DNA of 5,393 nt from a bacterium (GTDB lineage: Bacteria; Desulfobacterota; GWC2-55-46; DRQE01): positions 1-5,393 of the forward strand of contig JALUQR010000054.1 of assembly GCA_027017505.1 (NCBI GenBank), given 5' to 3'. Below, piece after piece: positions 1 through 5,297 of the stretch. Below the pieces are notes generated by a model. That model was not told where the DNA came from. It did no database searches and saw only the letters and a program-made list of their open reading frames with translations. Positions within the stretch are counted from its first letter, which is position 1; the number at the start of each line of letters is the position of its first letter. Position numbers and translations under genes: made by a program.

Positions 1-2195
1 AGCTTAAAGAGAGGCTCGGTGCCATTGACACACAAAGAGACGGGCTTGCCAGCACCCTGAGGGAGCTTAAAGAGAGGCTTACAGGACTTAAAGACCTCAG
101 GGCAGAAAAGGAACGCTCGCTTTCAGCCCTGAAAGAGGAGCTTTCCTCAAAGAAGGCAAGGCTTAAGACCCTTGAGGAGATGGAGGCAAACATTGAAGGT
201 GGCATAAGGGCACTCATGGAGGAAAGGGGTCGCCAGGGCATTTACGGAACAGTTGCAGACATTATAGAGGTTGCCCCTGGCTACGAGCGGGCTGTGGAGG
301 CAAGCCTTGGTGAAAGGCTCAGATATGTGATAGTTGAAAGCCACAGAGAGGTCATAGATGGCATAAACTACCTTAAGAGCCGTTCCGCAGGCAAAACAGG
401 GTTCATCCCCGTAAGGGAGCTTCATTCCACAACCACCGCAGAACAGCCCGCCCCTGAGGGAACAAACCCGCTTAAGGACAAGATACGGGTGTCTGAACAG
501 TACAGAGCCCTTGTGGAACACCTGTTTGACGATGTGTTCCTTGTGGAAGACCTCAAAATGGCCATAGATATGTGGAGAAGCAATGGAACCGCAAGAAGGT
601 TCGTAACCCCGGATGGCGAGACCATAGAACCCAGGGGTATAGTGACAGGTGGATACTCCAACGGTGAGGGAATACTCCACAGAAAACGGGAGATAAAGGA
701 GCTAAAACTCTCCATAGCCACACTCACAGAGTCCATAAGGGCTGTGGAAGATGAGCTTAAGAGGACAGAACTTGAGATAGCCTCCACCGATGCATCAATA
801 GAGGAGCTCAAAAGAACAGAACATGCAGCAGAGCTCGAAAGGGTCAACACCGAGGGCGAGTTCAGAAAACACGACGAAGAGCTAAAGGGGCTTAAGGAAA
901 GACTCCATCGTATAGAGGAAGAGATTCCCCTGCTTGAAGGGAGACTGAAGGAGCTTGGCCTTAAAAAAGAGGGGCTTCTTAAAGAACGCGAGGGGCTTGA
1001 AAAAAGACTTACCACCATAGAGGAAGAGAAAACCCTTGAAGCCCGTGGCAACGAGAAGCTCAAAGAAGAGGTCTCAAGACAGAACACACTTCTAACAGAG
1101 GCAAAGGTTGAGTACGGTGCACTTAAGGAAAAACACGATAACCTTCTTTCTCGCCTTAAGGAAAAGGAAAAAGAGCTTAACGAGGCCTGCAGGCTCAAAG
1201 AGACCAGAAAGGAAGAGATAGAACGCACCAGAGAGGAAATATCAGCCCTCAGGGAAGAACTCAAAGGGCTCACAGAGGGTCTCAACACCACACTTAGGGA
1301 AAGGGACCGCCTCAAGGAGAAACTCAGGGATGTTGAAGATGGGTTCGAAAGAGGTCTGCAGAGGATAAAGCTTCTGGAAAAGGAGATAAGGGACGCAAGG
1401 GAGGGCCTTGAGGGGCTTGAAGAGGAGAGAAGGAAAAAGGAGCTTGAGATAAAAGAGCTTGAACTCAATGGCTCACACATGCGCAAGACACTTATAGAAA
1501 GGTGGGGCGTTGACATAGAGGGCTACACACCTGAAGAATCACCCGAGGAGGACAGTATAGAACACTGCCGCGAGAGAATAGAGGAGCTCAGGGAGAAACT
1601 CTCCCGCATGGGTGAGGTTGGTGTGGGCATACTTGAGGAATACCAGGAGCTTGAGAAGCGTTACAACTTCCTTATGGAACAGCGTGAGGATATAGTGAAA
1701 TCTGTGGAGAAGCTGAGGTCAGCCATCTCGCGTATAAACAGGGTTACAAGGGAAAGGCTCGGCAGGACATTCGAGGAGGTAAACACACAGTTCGGCACGG
1801 TCTTTCAGAGGCTCTTTAACGGTGGCAGGGCAGAGCTCAGGCTTACAGGGGATGACCTTCTTGAAAGTGGTGTGGATATAGTGGCAAGCCCACCTGGAAA
1901 GAGGCTTCAGAACATAAATCTTCTTTCAGGCGGGGAGAAGGCACTCACCGCAATAGCCCTGATATTTTCCATATTTCTCATAAAGCCCTCACCCTTTGCC
2001 ATACTCGATGAGGTTGATGCCCCGCTGGACGATGTGAATGTGGAAAGGTTCAACATGTTTTTGAGGGAACTTGCAGGGGACAACCAGTTCATCCTTATAA
2101 CCCACAACAAGCGCACCATGGAGATGGCAGACAGCCTTTTCGGTATAACCATGGAGGAGGCAGGGGTCTCAAAGCTTGTAACCGTGGAGCTTTAA
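1..2195 (+). CDS. smc: Chromosome partition protein SMC, C-terminal part (5' end outside window)
   Basis: SMC is the ATPase of the bacterial condensin (SMC-ScpAB) that folds and segregates the chromosome. The frame is open from the window edge (first full codon at 3) and shows about 730 of the usual ~1150-1190 residues, so the N-terminal head with Walker A is missing. Visible order: end of the first coiled coil (residues 1-75), hinge (about 79-217, from GIYGTVADII to the glycine pair in IVTGG), a long Lys/Glu/Leu-rich second coiled coil (about 225-540), and a C-terminal head. The head contains the conserved EEYQELEKRYNFL segment, the ABC signature LSGGE (641-645), Walker B ending AILDE (D669, E670) with D-loop DAPLDD, and the switch histidine in THNKR (H701). 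Identity is very secure. The Met codon at 180 is internal and not a start. A Roadblock-family gene follows after 4 bp. Confidence 0.97.
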   Translation, partial: LKERLGAIDTQRDGLASTLRELKERLTGLKDLRAEKERSLSALKEELSSKKARLKTLEEMEANIEGGIRALMEERGRQGIYGTVADIIEVAPGYERAVEASLGERLRYVIVESHREVIDGINYLKSRSAGKTGFIPVRELHSTTTAEQPAPEGTNPLKDKIRVSEQYRALVEHLFDDVFLVEDLKMAIDMWRSNGTARRFVTPDGETIEPRGIVTGGYSNGEGILHRKREIKELKLSIATLTESIRAVEDELKRTELEIASTDASIEELKRTEHAAELERVNTEGEFRKHDEELKGLKERLHRIEEEIPLLEGRLKELGLKKEGLLKEREGLEKRLTTIEEEKTLEARGNEKLKEEVSRQNTLLTEAKVEYGALKEKHDNLLSRLKEKEKELNEACRLKETRKEEIERTREEISALREELKGLTEGLNTTLRERDRLKEKLRDVEDGFERGLQRIKLLEKEIRDAREGLEGLEEERRKKELEIKELELNGSHMRKTLIERWGVDIEGYTPEESPEEDSIEHCRERIEELREKLSRMGEVGVGILEEYQELEKRYNFLMEQREDIVKSVEKLRSAISRINRVTRERLGRTFEEVNTQFGTVFQRLFNGGRAELRLTGDDLLESGVDIVASPPGKRLQNINLLSGGEKALTAIALIFSIFLIKPSPFAILDEVDAPLDDVNVERFNMFLRELAGDNQFILITHNKRTMEMADSLFGITMEEAGVSKLVTVEL

Positions 2196-2199
2196 GGCT

Positions 2200-2550
2200 A
2201 TGGCTTTCAAGAGTATTTTAAGAAAACTCACAAAGTCTGTTGACGGCTACGGAGCCATACTGCTTGATGAAGAGGGCGAGGTGGTGGATATGTTCTCTGC
2301 GCGGGGTGGTATGGAGCTGGACATGATAGGGGCCCACAAGGGGATAGTGCTTAAGATGCTCAGACGGGCTGTAAGGGATGCAGAGAACATACACTCCATA
2401 GGCATATCCACAGAGAAGCTCAAGCTTGCCATCTCACCTGTAAAAGAGGGCTATTATGTGGTGGTTGTCTCCAACGGCTACACTCCTTTACAGCGTGTGT
2501 TCAGGGAGACCTCAAGATACCTCAAACAGCTTGAAGAGGAGATGGGCTAA
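2200..2550 (+). CDS. Roadblock/LC7 (MglB-like) domain protein, 116 aa
   Basis: This small single-domain protein fits the Roadblock/LC7 family, whose members usually dimerise and bind or regulate Ras-like GTPases such as MglA. Visible features are a first beta strand and turn VDGYGAILLDEEGEVVD (residues 14-30), the helix-start block DMIGAHKGIVLKML (41-54) typical of the family, a strand EKLKLAISPVKEGYYVVVVS (72-91), and a C-terminal amphipathic helix. There is no signal peptide or membrane segment. ATG at 2200 lies 4 bp after the SMC stop. A GGAG at 2186-2189, inside the last SMC codons, gives a 10-nt spacing, so co-transcription and possibly translational coupling with smc are likely. No GTPase gene is visible in the window, so its partner is unknown. 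A role with SMC is inference from position only. The stop TAA is interlocked with the stop of the opposing methyltransferase gene. Confidence 0.85.
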   Translation: MAFKSILRKLTKSVDGYGAILLDEEGEVVDMFSARGGMELDMIGAHKGIVLKMLRRAVRDAENIHSIGISTEKLKLAISPVKEGYYVVVVSNGYTPLQRVFRETSRYLKQLEEEMG

Positions 2551-3494
2551 CAGCATCCTTCGGTTTCATCCACACAGCCCCGCACCACTGTTTCACCCTC
2601 TGCGGTTATTATTGTGAACATCCCCGCGTAGGGAGGGTTTGTGAGTTTTTCAAGTGTATCGGTGCATATCTCAACGGGCACACCTGCGGGGTATTCGTGG
2701 CCGTCATCATCCCGGACACTTCTGAACGGACCATTATATATGGCATAGTGCCCTCTGTATACACACTCTTTGCCCTTTATGAACTTGTAGCCTGTTATGA
2801 TAACAGAGTTAAATCTCACGCCCTCGACCTCCCTGTAGAATGTTCTGCTCTTTATGTTAATCCCGTAAGCACCCGCACTTCTGGCAATATTTATAAAGTC
2901 TTCCTCCTTTATGGCCCCACCGATGCACTCACCCCAGAGGGTGGGATTCTCTCTTACACTCTGTGGCACATCCTTTTCACTTACAATGTCCGCTATGCAG
3001 AATCTTCCCCTGTGTTTGAGCACCCTGTAGACCTCCTGCATGACCCTTTCCTTATCAGAAGAGAGGTTTATAACACAGTTTGATATGACCACATCCACTG
3101 ATTCGTCCTCAAGGGGTATTTCCTCAAGATAGCCCTTTTTGAACTCCACATTTCTGTAGCCCAAGTTTTCGGCCACCTTTTCAAGGTAGCCCTCTGCAAG
3201 CTCTATCATCTTATCTGTCATGTCCACTCCTATGACTCTGCCCTCTTTTCCAACCTTTTTTGATGCTATAAAGCAGTCCACACCACTGCCTGAGCCGAGG
3301 TCCAGCACCACCTCTCCCTTTTTAAGCCCTGCGGAGGATACCGGGCTTCCACATCCGTATGCACGCTGGAGTGCGTCCTTGGGTATGTGGGCTGTATCCT
3401 CACTGTCATAGGCTGTGGGACAGCAGAGCCCCTGCTTTGGGGTTTCTGCAGCAGAGGTGTAGAACTCCCTTACCGCCTCCCTTACATCCTTCAA
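2547..3494 (-). CDS. arsM: Arsenite S-adenosylmethionine methyltransferase (ArsM/AS3MT type) with Cys-rich C-terminal extension
   Basis: ArsM enzymes methylate As(III) with SAM in the cytoplasm, giving volatile or easily exported methylarsenicals. The 315-residue product has the SAM-binding motif VLDLGSGSG (63-71) and acidic D91 in VIGVDMT. It also has the four cysteines characteristic of the family in their usual settings: C24/C25 (GLCCPT), C48 (YGCGSP), C140 (SNCVINL) and C190 (LWGECIGGA). These correspond to human AS3MT C32, C61, C156 and C206. Residues about 240-315 form an extension with C244, C277, C307 and a terminal C314-C315 pair, which could bind metalloid or metal (inference). The start is TTG: an in-frame TGA sits three codons upstream, and GGAGGTGA is ideally placed. 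No arsR, arsB or acr3 gene is adjacent. A related thiol-metal or other methyltransferase activity cannot be excluded, but four matching cysteines argue for arsenic. Confidence 0.88.
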   Translation of the reverse strand: MKDVREAVREFYTSAAETPKQGLCCPTAYDSEDTAHIPKDALQRAYGCGSPVSSAGLKKGEVVLDLGSGSGVDCFIASKKVGKEGRVIGVDMTDKMIELAEGYLEKVAENLGYRNVEFKKGYLEEIPLEDESVDVVISNCVINLSSDKERVMQEVYRVLKHRGRFCIADIVSEKDVPQSVRENPTLWGECIGGAIKEEDFINIARSAGAYGINIKSRTFYREVEGVRFNSVIITGYKFIKGKECVYRGHYAIYNGPFRSVRDDDGHEYPAGVPVEICTDTLEKLTNPPYAGMFTIITAEGETVVRGCVDETEGCC

Positions 3495-3500
3495 CCTCCA

Positions 3501-3508
3501 TCACCTCC
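3501..3508 (-). promoter_or_regulatory. Strong Shine-Dalgarno fixing the TTG start of arsM
   Basis: Read on the minus strand, GGAGGTGA is complementary to the 3' end of bacterial 16S rRNA. It lies 6 nt (9 nt counted from GGAGG) before TTG at 3494-3492. Its last three bases (TGA, 3503-3501) are themselves an in-frame stop for the arsM frame, so no longer start is possible. Confidence 0.85.
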
Positions 3509-3529
3509 CTTATTTTATCTACGAGAAGG

Positions 3530-3557
3530 ATTTTATCAGAACCACCTGTGGTTTCAA
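3530..3557 (-). promoter_or_regulatory. Predicted sigma-70-type promoter of arsM
   Basis: On the minus strand TTGAAA (3557-3552) and TAAAAT (3535-3530) are separated by 16 bp. Each matches the -35/-10 consensus at five of six positions. Transcription would start near 3523 and give a short leader of about 30 nt containing the Shine-Dalgarno. The octamer GATAAAAT occurs twice (3537-3530 and 3519-3512). The second copy lacks a matching -35 box, so the first is preferred. Confidence 0.6.
3540..3553. promoter_or_regulatory. Operator-like dyad in the arsM promoter spacer
   Basis: AACCAC (3540-3545) and GTGGTT (3548-3553) are perfect inverted 6-bp arms around CT. The dyad lies between the predicted -35 and -10 boxes and overlaps the -35 by two bases, where a bound repressor would block RNA polymerase. 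A second interleaved pair, ACCTGT (3544-3549) and ACAGGT (3560-3565), overlaps it. No regulator gene is adjacent, so the binding protein is unknown. A chance dyad of this size is possible. Confidence 0.4.
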
Positions 3558-3586
3558 GTACAGGTTTCTCTGCCATTAAAGAGCTG

Positions 3587-3616
3587 TTGACAGGCAGTAC
3601 AGAAAGGCTCTATAAT
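3587..3616 (+). promoter_or_regulatory. Consensus promoter of the tRNA-Arg gene
   Basis: A perfect -35 TTGACA (3587-3592) and perfect -10 TATAAT (3611-3616) are separated by 18 bp. The start site expected near 3622-3624 leaves a 5' leader of only about 6 nt before the mature tRNA, typical of a strongly expressed single tRNA gene. It is divergent from the arsM promoter, about 30 bp away. Confidence 0.88.
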
Positions 3617-3628
3617 TGAATAATCACA

Positions 3629-3705
3629 GCGCCTGTAGCTCAACTGGATAGAGCGTTGGACTACGAATCCAAAGGCTGGGGGTTCGAGTCCCCCCAGGCG
3701 CTCCA
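3629..3705 (+). tRNA. tRNA-Arg (anticodon ACG)
   Basis: The 77-nt cloverleaf is complete. Acceptor GCGCCTG (3629-3635) pairs with CAGGCGC (3695-3701). The D arm is GCTC/GAGC with a GG-containing loop, and the anticodon stem is TTGGA/TCCAA around a 7-nt loop with ACG at 3663-3665. A 5-nt variable loop is followed by a T arm GGGGG/CCCCC around TTCGAGT, and CCA is encoded at 3703-3705. A20 and C35, known arginine identity elements, are present. After A34-to-inosine editing by TadA it would read CGU, CGC and CGA. The discriminator base (3702) is T, unusual for tRNA-Arg, which normally has A or G. Confidence 0.95.
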
Positions 3706-3710
3706 CCTAT

Positions 3711-3763
3711 CCTGCGGGGAAAGACTTCTGCCCCATCGGTGGGGTTACCTTCCTCGGGGCAGG
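3711..3763. other. GC-rich competing hairpins between the tRNA and the amidase gene
   Basis: CTGCCCC (3728-3734) pairs perfectly with GGGGCAG (3756-3762). The same CCCC can instead pair with GGGG at 3741-3744 (6-nt loop) or GGGG at 3716-3719, the latter nested inside CCTGC (3711-3715)/GCAGG (3759-3763). A smaller stem TCTAT/ATAGA follows at 3767-3780. The segment lies just after the tRNA CCA and just after the amidase stop on the other strand, so it could end either transcript or both. Neither strand has a clear U-tract, so it is not a textbook intrinsic terminator. Confidence 0.45.
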
Positions 3764-3786
3764 CCTTCTATTCTGATAGAGACCAT

Positions 3787-4212
3787 TCAGAGAACCTTTC
3801 CCAGCACCTCTTTTGCATCGAAGTTCGGACAGGTCTTAAACCTTGTGAACTCCCTGTGGCCGTACACATCATCAAGTGTAAGCCCGAATCGCTCCATAAG
3901 CTCCTTTACAAGCTCTGGCAGTGCATAAAAGAGCTGTTTTTCGGAAAATAGATAGTTGCCTATAAGACACACCCCTATGCTCGTCCGATTCTGCCCCCTG
4001 CAGTGTGCACCCACCTCTTCTACGGGTCTGCCCGCTTCAACAAGCCCGTCATCCCTTCCCGCATACCTGCCCTTTCTTCTATAGCCGTTGAGAATCACAT
4101 AATGATAGCCTATCATGCGCCAGCCCCTCTGCCTGTGCCAGCGGTCAATAAGGGCAACATCGCCAAACTCAGAAGCACTGCAGTGGATTATTATCTTCTC
4201 TATCCTGCGCAT
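3787..4212 (-). CDS. N-acetylmuramoyl-L-alanine amidase, T7-lysozyme-like (Amidase_2/PGRP fold), 141 aa
   Basis: This zinc enzyme family cleaves the bond between N-acetylmuramic acid and L-alanine in peptidoglycan. The protein aligns along its length with phage T7 lysozyme (151 aa). Zinc ligands are H10 (IIIHCSA), H119 (GHREF) and C128 (KTCPNFD). Y36 (GYHYVI) and K126 match the T7 catalytic pair Y46/K128, and GAHCRGQNRTSIGVCLIGN (68-86) matches the conserved core. Compared with T7 there are about 11 extra residues near 43-55. There is no signal peptide, so export would need a holin or lysis, consistent with a phage endolysin origin or domesticated remnant. ATG at 4212 is the first start after an in-frame TAA. 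No well-placed Shine-Dalgarno is seen, the nearest AGGGG being 12 nt away. Function is secure; phage origin is inferred, since no other phage gene is visible. Confidence 0.92.
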   Translation of the reverse strand: MRRIEKIIIHCSASEFGDVALIDRWHRQRGWRMIGYHYVILNGYRRKGRYAGRDDGLVEAGRPVEEVGAHCRGQNRTSIGVCLIGNYLFSEKQLFYALPELVKELMERFGLTLDDVYGHREFTRFKTCPNFDAKEVLGKVL

Positions 4213-4218
4213 AAAAAT

Positions 4219-4247
4219 ACTATACCCCTGTTAAAACATAAAGTTAA
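4219..4247 (-). promoter_or_regulatory. Predicted amidase promoter giving a leaderless or near-leaderless mRNA
   Basis: On the minus strand TTAACT (4247-4242, 4/6 match) and TATAGT (4224-4219, 5/6 match) are separated by 17 bp. Only six bases (ATTTTT) separate the -10 from the ATG at 4212, so the predicted +1 falls on or beside the start codon. This fits the poor Shine-Dalgarno of this gene. Confidence 0.45.
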
Positions 4248-4256
4248 ATGTTTTAA
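4231..4256. promoter_or_regulatory. 26-bp operator-like dyad at the amidase promoter
   Basis: TTAAAACAT (4231-4239) and ATGTTTTAA (4248-4256) are perfect 9-bp inverted arms around an 8-bp centre. The centre contains the predicted amidase -35 box, and one arm lies in the promoter spacer. This is the geometry of a dimeric repressor operator. There is no GC-rich stem or U-tract to make it a terminator. The bound protein is not identified in the window. Confidence 0.5.
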
Positions 4257-4535
4257 ATTTACAGTTCCTGTATTCATGTTATATGGCTTAAGTTTAATCT
4301 CTTATTTAGAGAAATCAAGTCCTTTTCCGAAAAAGGGTTGCTGGAGGGGTCTTTAAGGCCAGAACAGGTTTTTTAGAAAACCTTCTTATCAGAAACTGCA
4401 ACTCTACAGAGAAGAGCTTTTCAAAACTTTCTGTCCTTGACAGAGAATTGAAGAAAAGGGCCTTCTGAAGATAAAGAGCGGTTCTATAACTGCCTGGAAA
4501 GAGAAGGGATGATACCCTTATTTCTGGCAAAAATC
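4257..4535. other. Gene-poor intergenic stretch rich in small inverted repeats
   Basis: Together with the amidase promoter region this leaves about 320 bp (4213-4535) without a convincing gene. Hairpin-capable segments are TCTCT/AGAGA (4298-4312), CCTTTT/AAAAGG (4321-4336), AGGTTTT/AAAACCT (4366-4383) and TCTGTC/GACAGA (4430-4444). The left arm of a larger nested repeat begins at 4472. The left part is clearly AT-rich. A 71-codon minus frame (4530-4315) exists, but its only near-upstream start is TTG with an AGGA just 3 nt away, and it resembles no family I recognise. Confidence 0.5.
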
Positions 4536-4558
4536 CTAAAGCCAGAACCCGCTCTTTA
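4472..4558. repeat. 87-bp nested imperfect inverted repeat overlapping the 3' end of the nuclease gene
   Basis: Three sets of complementary segments nest around one loop. The outer pair is TAAAGAGCGGTTCT (4472-4485) with AGAACCCGCTCTTTA (4544-4558), having one bulged C. The middle pair is TGCCTGGAAA (4491-4500) with TTTCTGGCA (4521-4529), and the inner pair is AAGGG (4504-4508) with CCCTT (4515-4519). The right outer arm lies inside the last codons of the nuclease gene. Read from that gene it could form a 3' structure that stabilises or ends the mRNA. A small palindromic repeat element is the alternative. Confidence 0.55.
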
Positions 4559-5297
4559 AGTATCTTTCAAGGCAGAAGCCCAGGTTTGAGACCATATCGG
4601 GTGTGGAGTTGGCTATAAAGAGTCTGTCCTTTATGCCAAAAAGCTCTCCCTTAAGTCTTTCCACACCTTGCCCCTTTTCCTTAAAGTAGGATTCGAAAAA
4701 TGGCACAATCTTATCTTTCATCCTCAAGCGGGTATCATTGAGGAATATGGCCACATGGGGCTTAAGTGTTTCAACGCGTTTTATGAACTCCACCACGCCC
4801 TCTTCCTCTATGTTGCCTGGTGGGGAGCTCTTTACCTCCACATAGAGGAGTCTGCCCTCAAACCCTGCAATAACATCGAAGTCTCCCCCGCATTCAACCC
4901 CACCGAGCCTTACACCCCACAGCGTGTCCGCACCGAACTCACGCTCCATTACCGCAGAGACAAACCACTCAAGGGTATCACCGAAGCTTGAGACCTCCTG
5001 TCTTTTAAGCCTGTATCCATCATCAACTCTTTCCACAATCCCGAGGCGAACTAAAAGCTCCACATATCTTTCAACCCACTGTCTGGTGGAGTATCTTACA
5101 AGCTCTTCCACACCGAAGGTGTGTCTTTTTTTAATCACATCACGCAGGAAGAGCCTGAAGGAGTACTTCTTCATCATCTCATAGAGCTGGTCAACATCCT
5201 CTGGTGCCATATCCCGGGGAAAGATGAGGTATTCTGTGGGGTTTTCCTTCAGAATGGAAAACCCCCTTCTTTTAAGCATCATCCTTACTTCCCTCAT
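4536..5297 (-). CDS. Winged-helix/PD-(D/E)XK nuclease-like protein, 253 aa, unknown target
   Basis: I do not recognise a named family. Residues about 47-97 look like a winged-helix DNA-binding region: helices FRLFLRDVIKKR and EELVRYSTRQWVERYVELLVRLG, then a wing GIVERVDDGYRLKR. Residues 105-160 carry a restriction-endonuclease-like core: helix with E110/E118, then GGDFDVIA (D139, D141) and LLYVEVKSS (E154-x-K156), the D...ExK pattern of PD-(D/E)XK nucleases. A possible Rossmann-like strand HVAIFLND follows at 181-188. There is no signal peptide or membrane span. ATG at 5297 has GGAG 9 nt upstream (5310-5307) and lies inside the upstream gene, overlapping it by 26 nt. A later ATG at 5279 would overlap by 8 nt but lacks a comparable site. 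Nuclease activity is predicted from motifs; a role in DNA repair, defence or restriction is inference. Confidence 0.72.
   Translation of the reverse strand: MREVRMMLKRRGFSILKENPTEYLIFPRDMAPEDVDQLYEMMKKYSFRLFLRDVIKKRHTFGVEELVRYSTRQWVERYVELLVRLGIVERVDDGYRLKRQEVSSFGDTLEWFVSAVMEREFGADTLWGVRLGGVECGGDFDVIAGFEGRLLYVEVKSSPPGNIEEEGVVEFIKRVETLKPHVAIFLNDTRLRMKDKIVPFFESYFKEKGQGVERLKGELFGIKDRLFIANSTPDMVSNLGFCLERYLKSGFWL

Noticed and set aside
147..680. 177-codon minus-strand frame opposite the SMC hinge
   Set aside because: Cys/His-rich shadow of a confidently identified gene, with no recognisable family.
422..1516. Long minus-strand open frame (364 codons) opposite smc
   Set aside because: It is a Ser/Leu-rich shadow of the Lys/Glu-rich SMC coiled coil on the other strand. 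It has no domain and its composition is an artefact.
2697..3083. 128-codon plus-strand frame inside arsM
   Set aside because: Antisense to conserved ArsM core motifs; no family resemblance and no ribosome binding site.
3711..3763. Fragment of RNase P RNA or 4.5S SRP RNA
   Set aside because: GAGGAAGG on the minus strand recalls conserved motifs of these RNAs, but the surrounding conserved blocks and length are absent.
3656..3951. Plus-strand frames running from the tRNA into the amidase gene
   Set aside because: They begin inside the tRNA or its hairpin region and run antisense to a well-supported amidase.
4219..4256. Amidase dyad as a rho-independent terminator
   Set aside because: The stem is AT-rich, lies just upstream of a gene start and lacks a downstream U-tract; promoter overlap fits an operator better.
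4003..4356. 117-codon plus-strand frame antisense to the amidase 5' end
   Set aside because: It crosses the amidase start and AT-rich promoter region; no family resemblance.
4315..4530. 71-codon minus-strand frame after the nuclease gene
   Set aside because: TTG start with AGGA only 3 nt away, overlap with a large inverted repeat and no recognised family; not called as a gene.
4257..4535. CRISPR array in the hairpin-rich intergenic region
   Set aside because: The inverted repeats all differ from each other, and no regularly spaced direct repeats are present.
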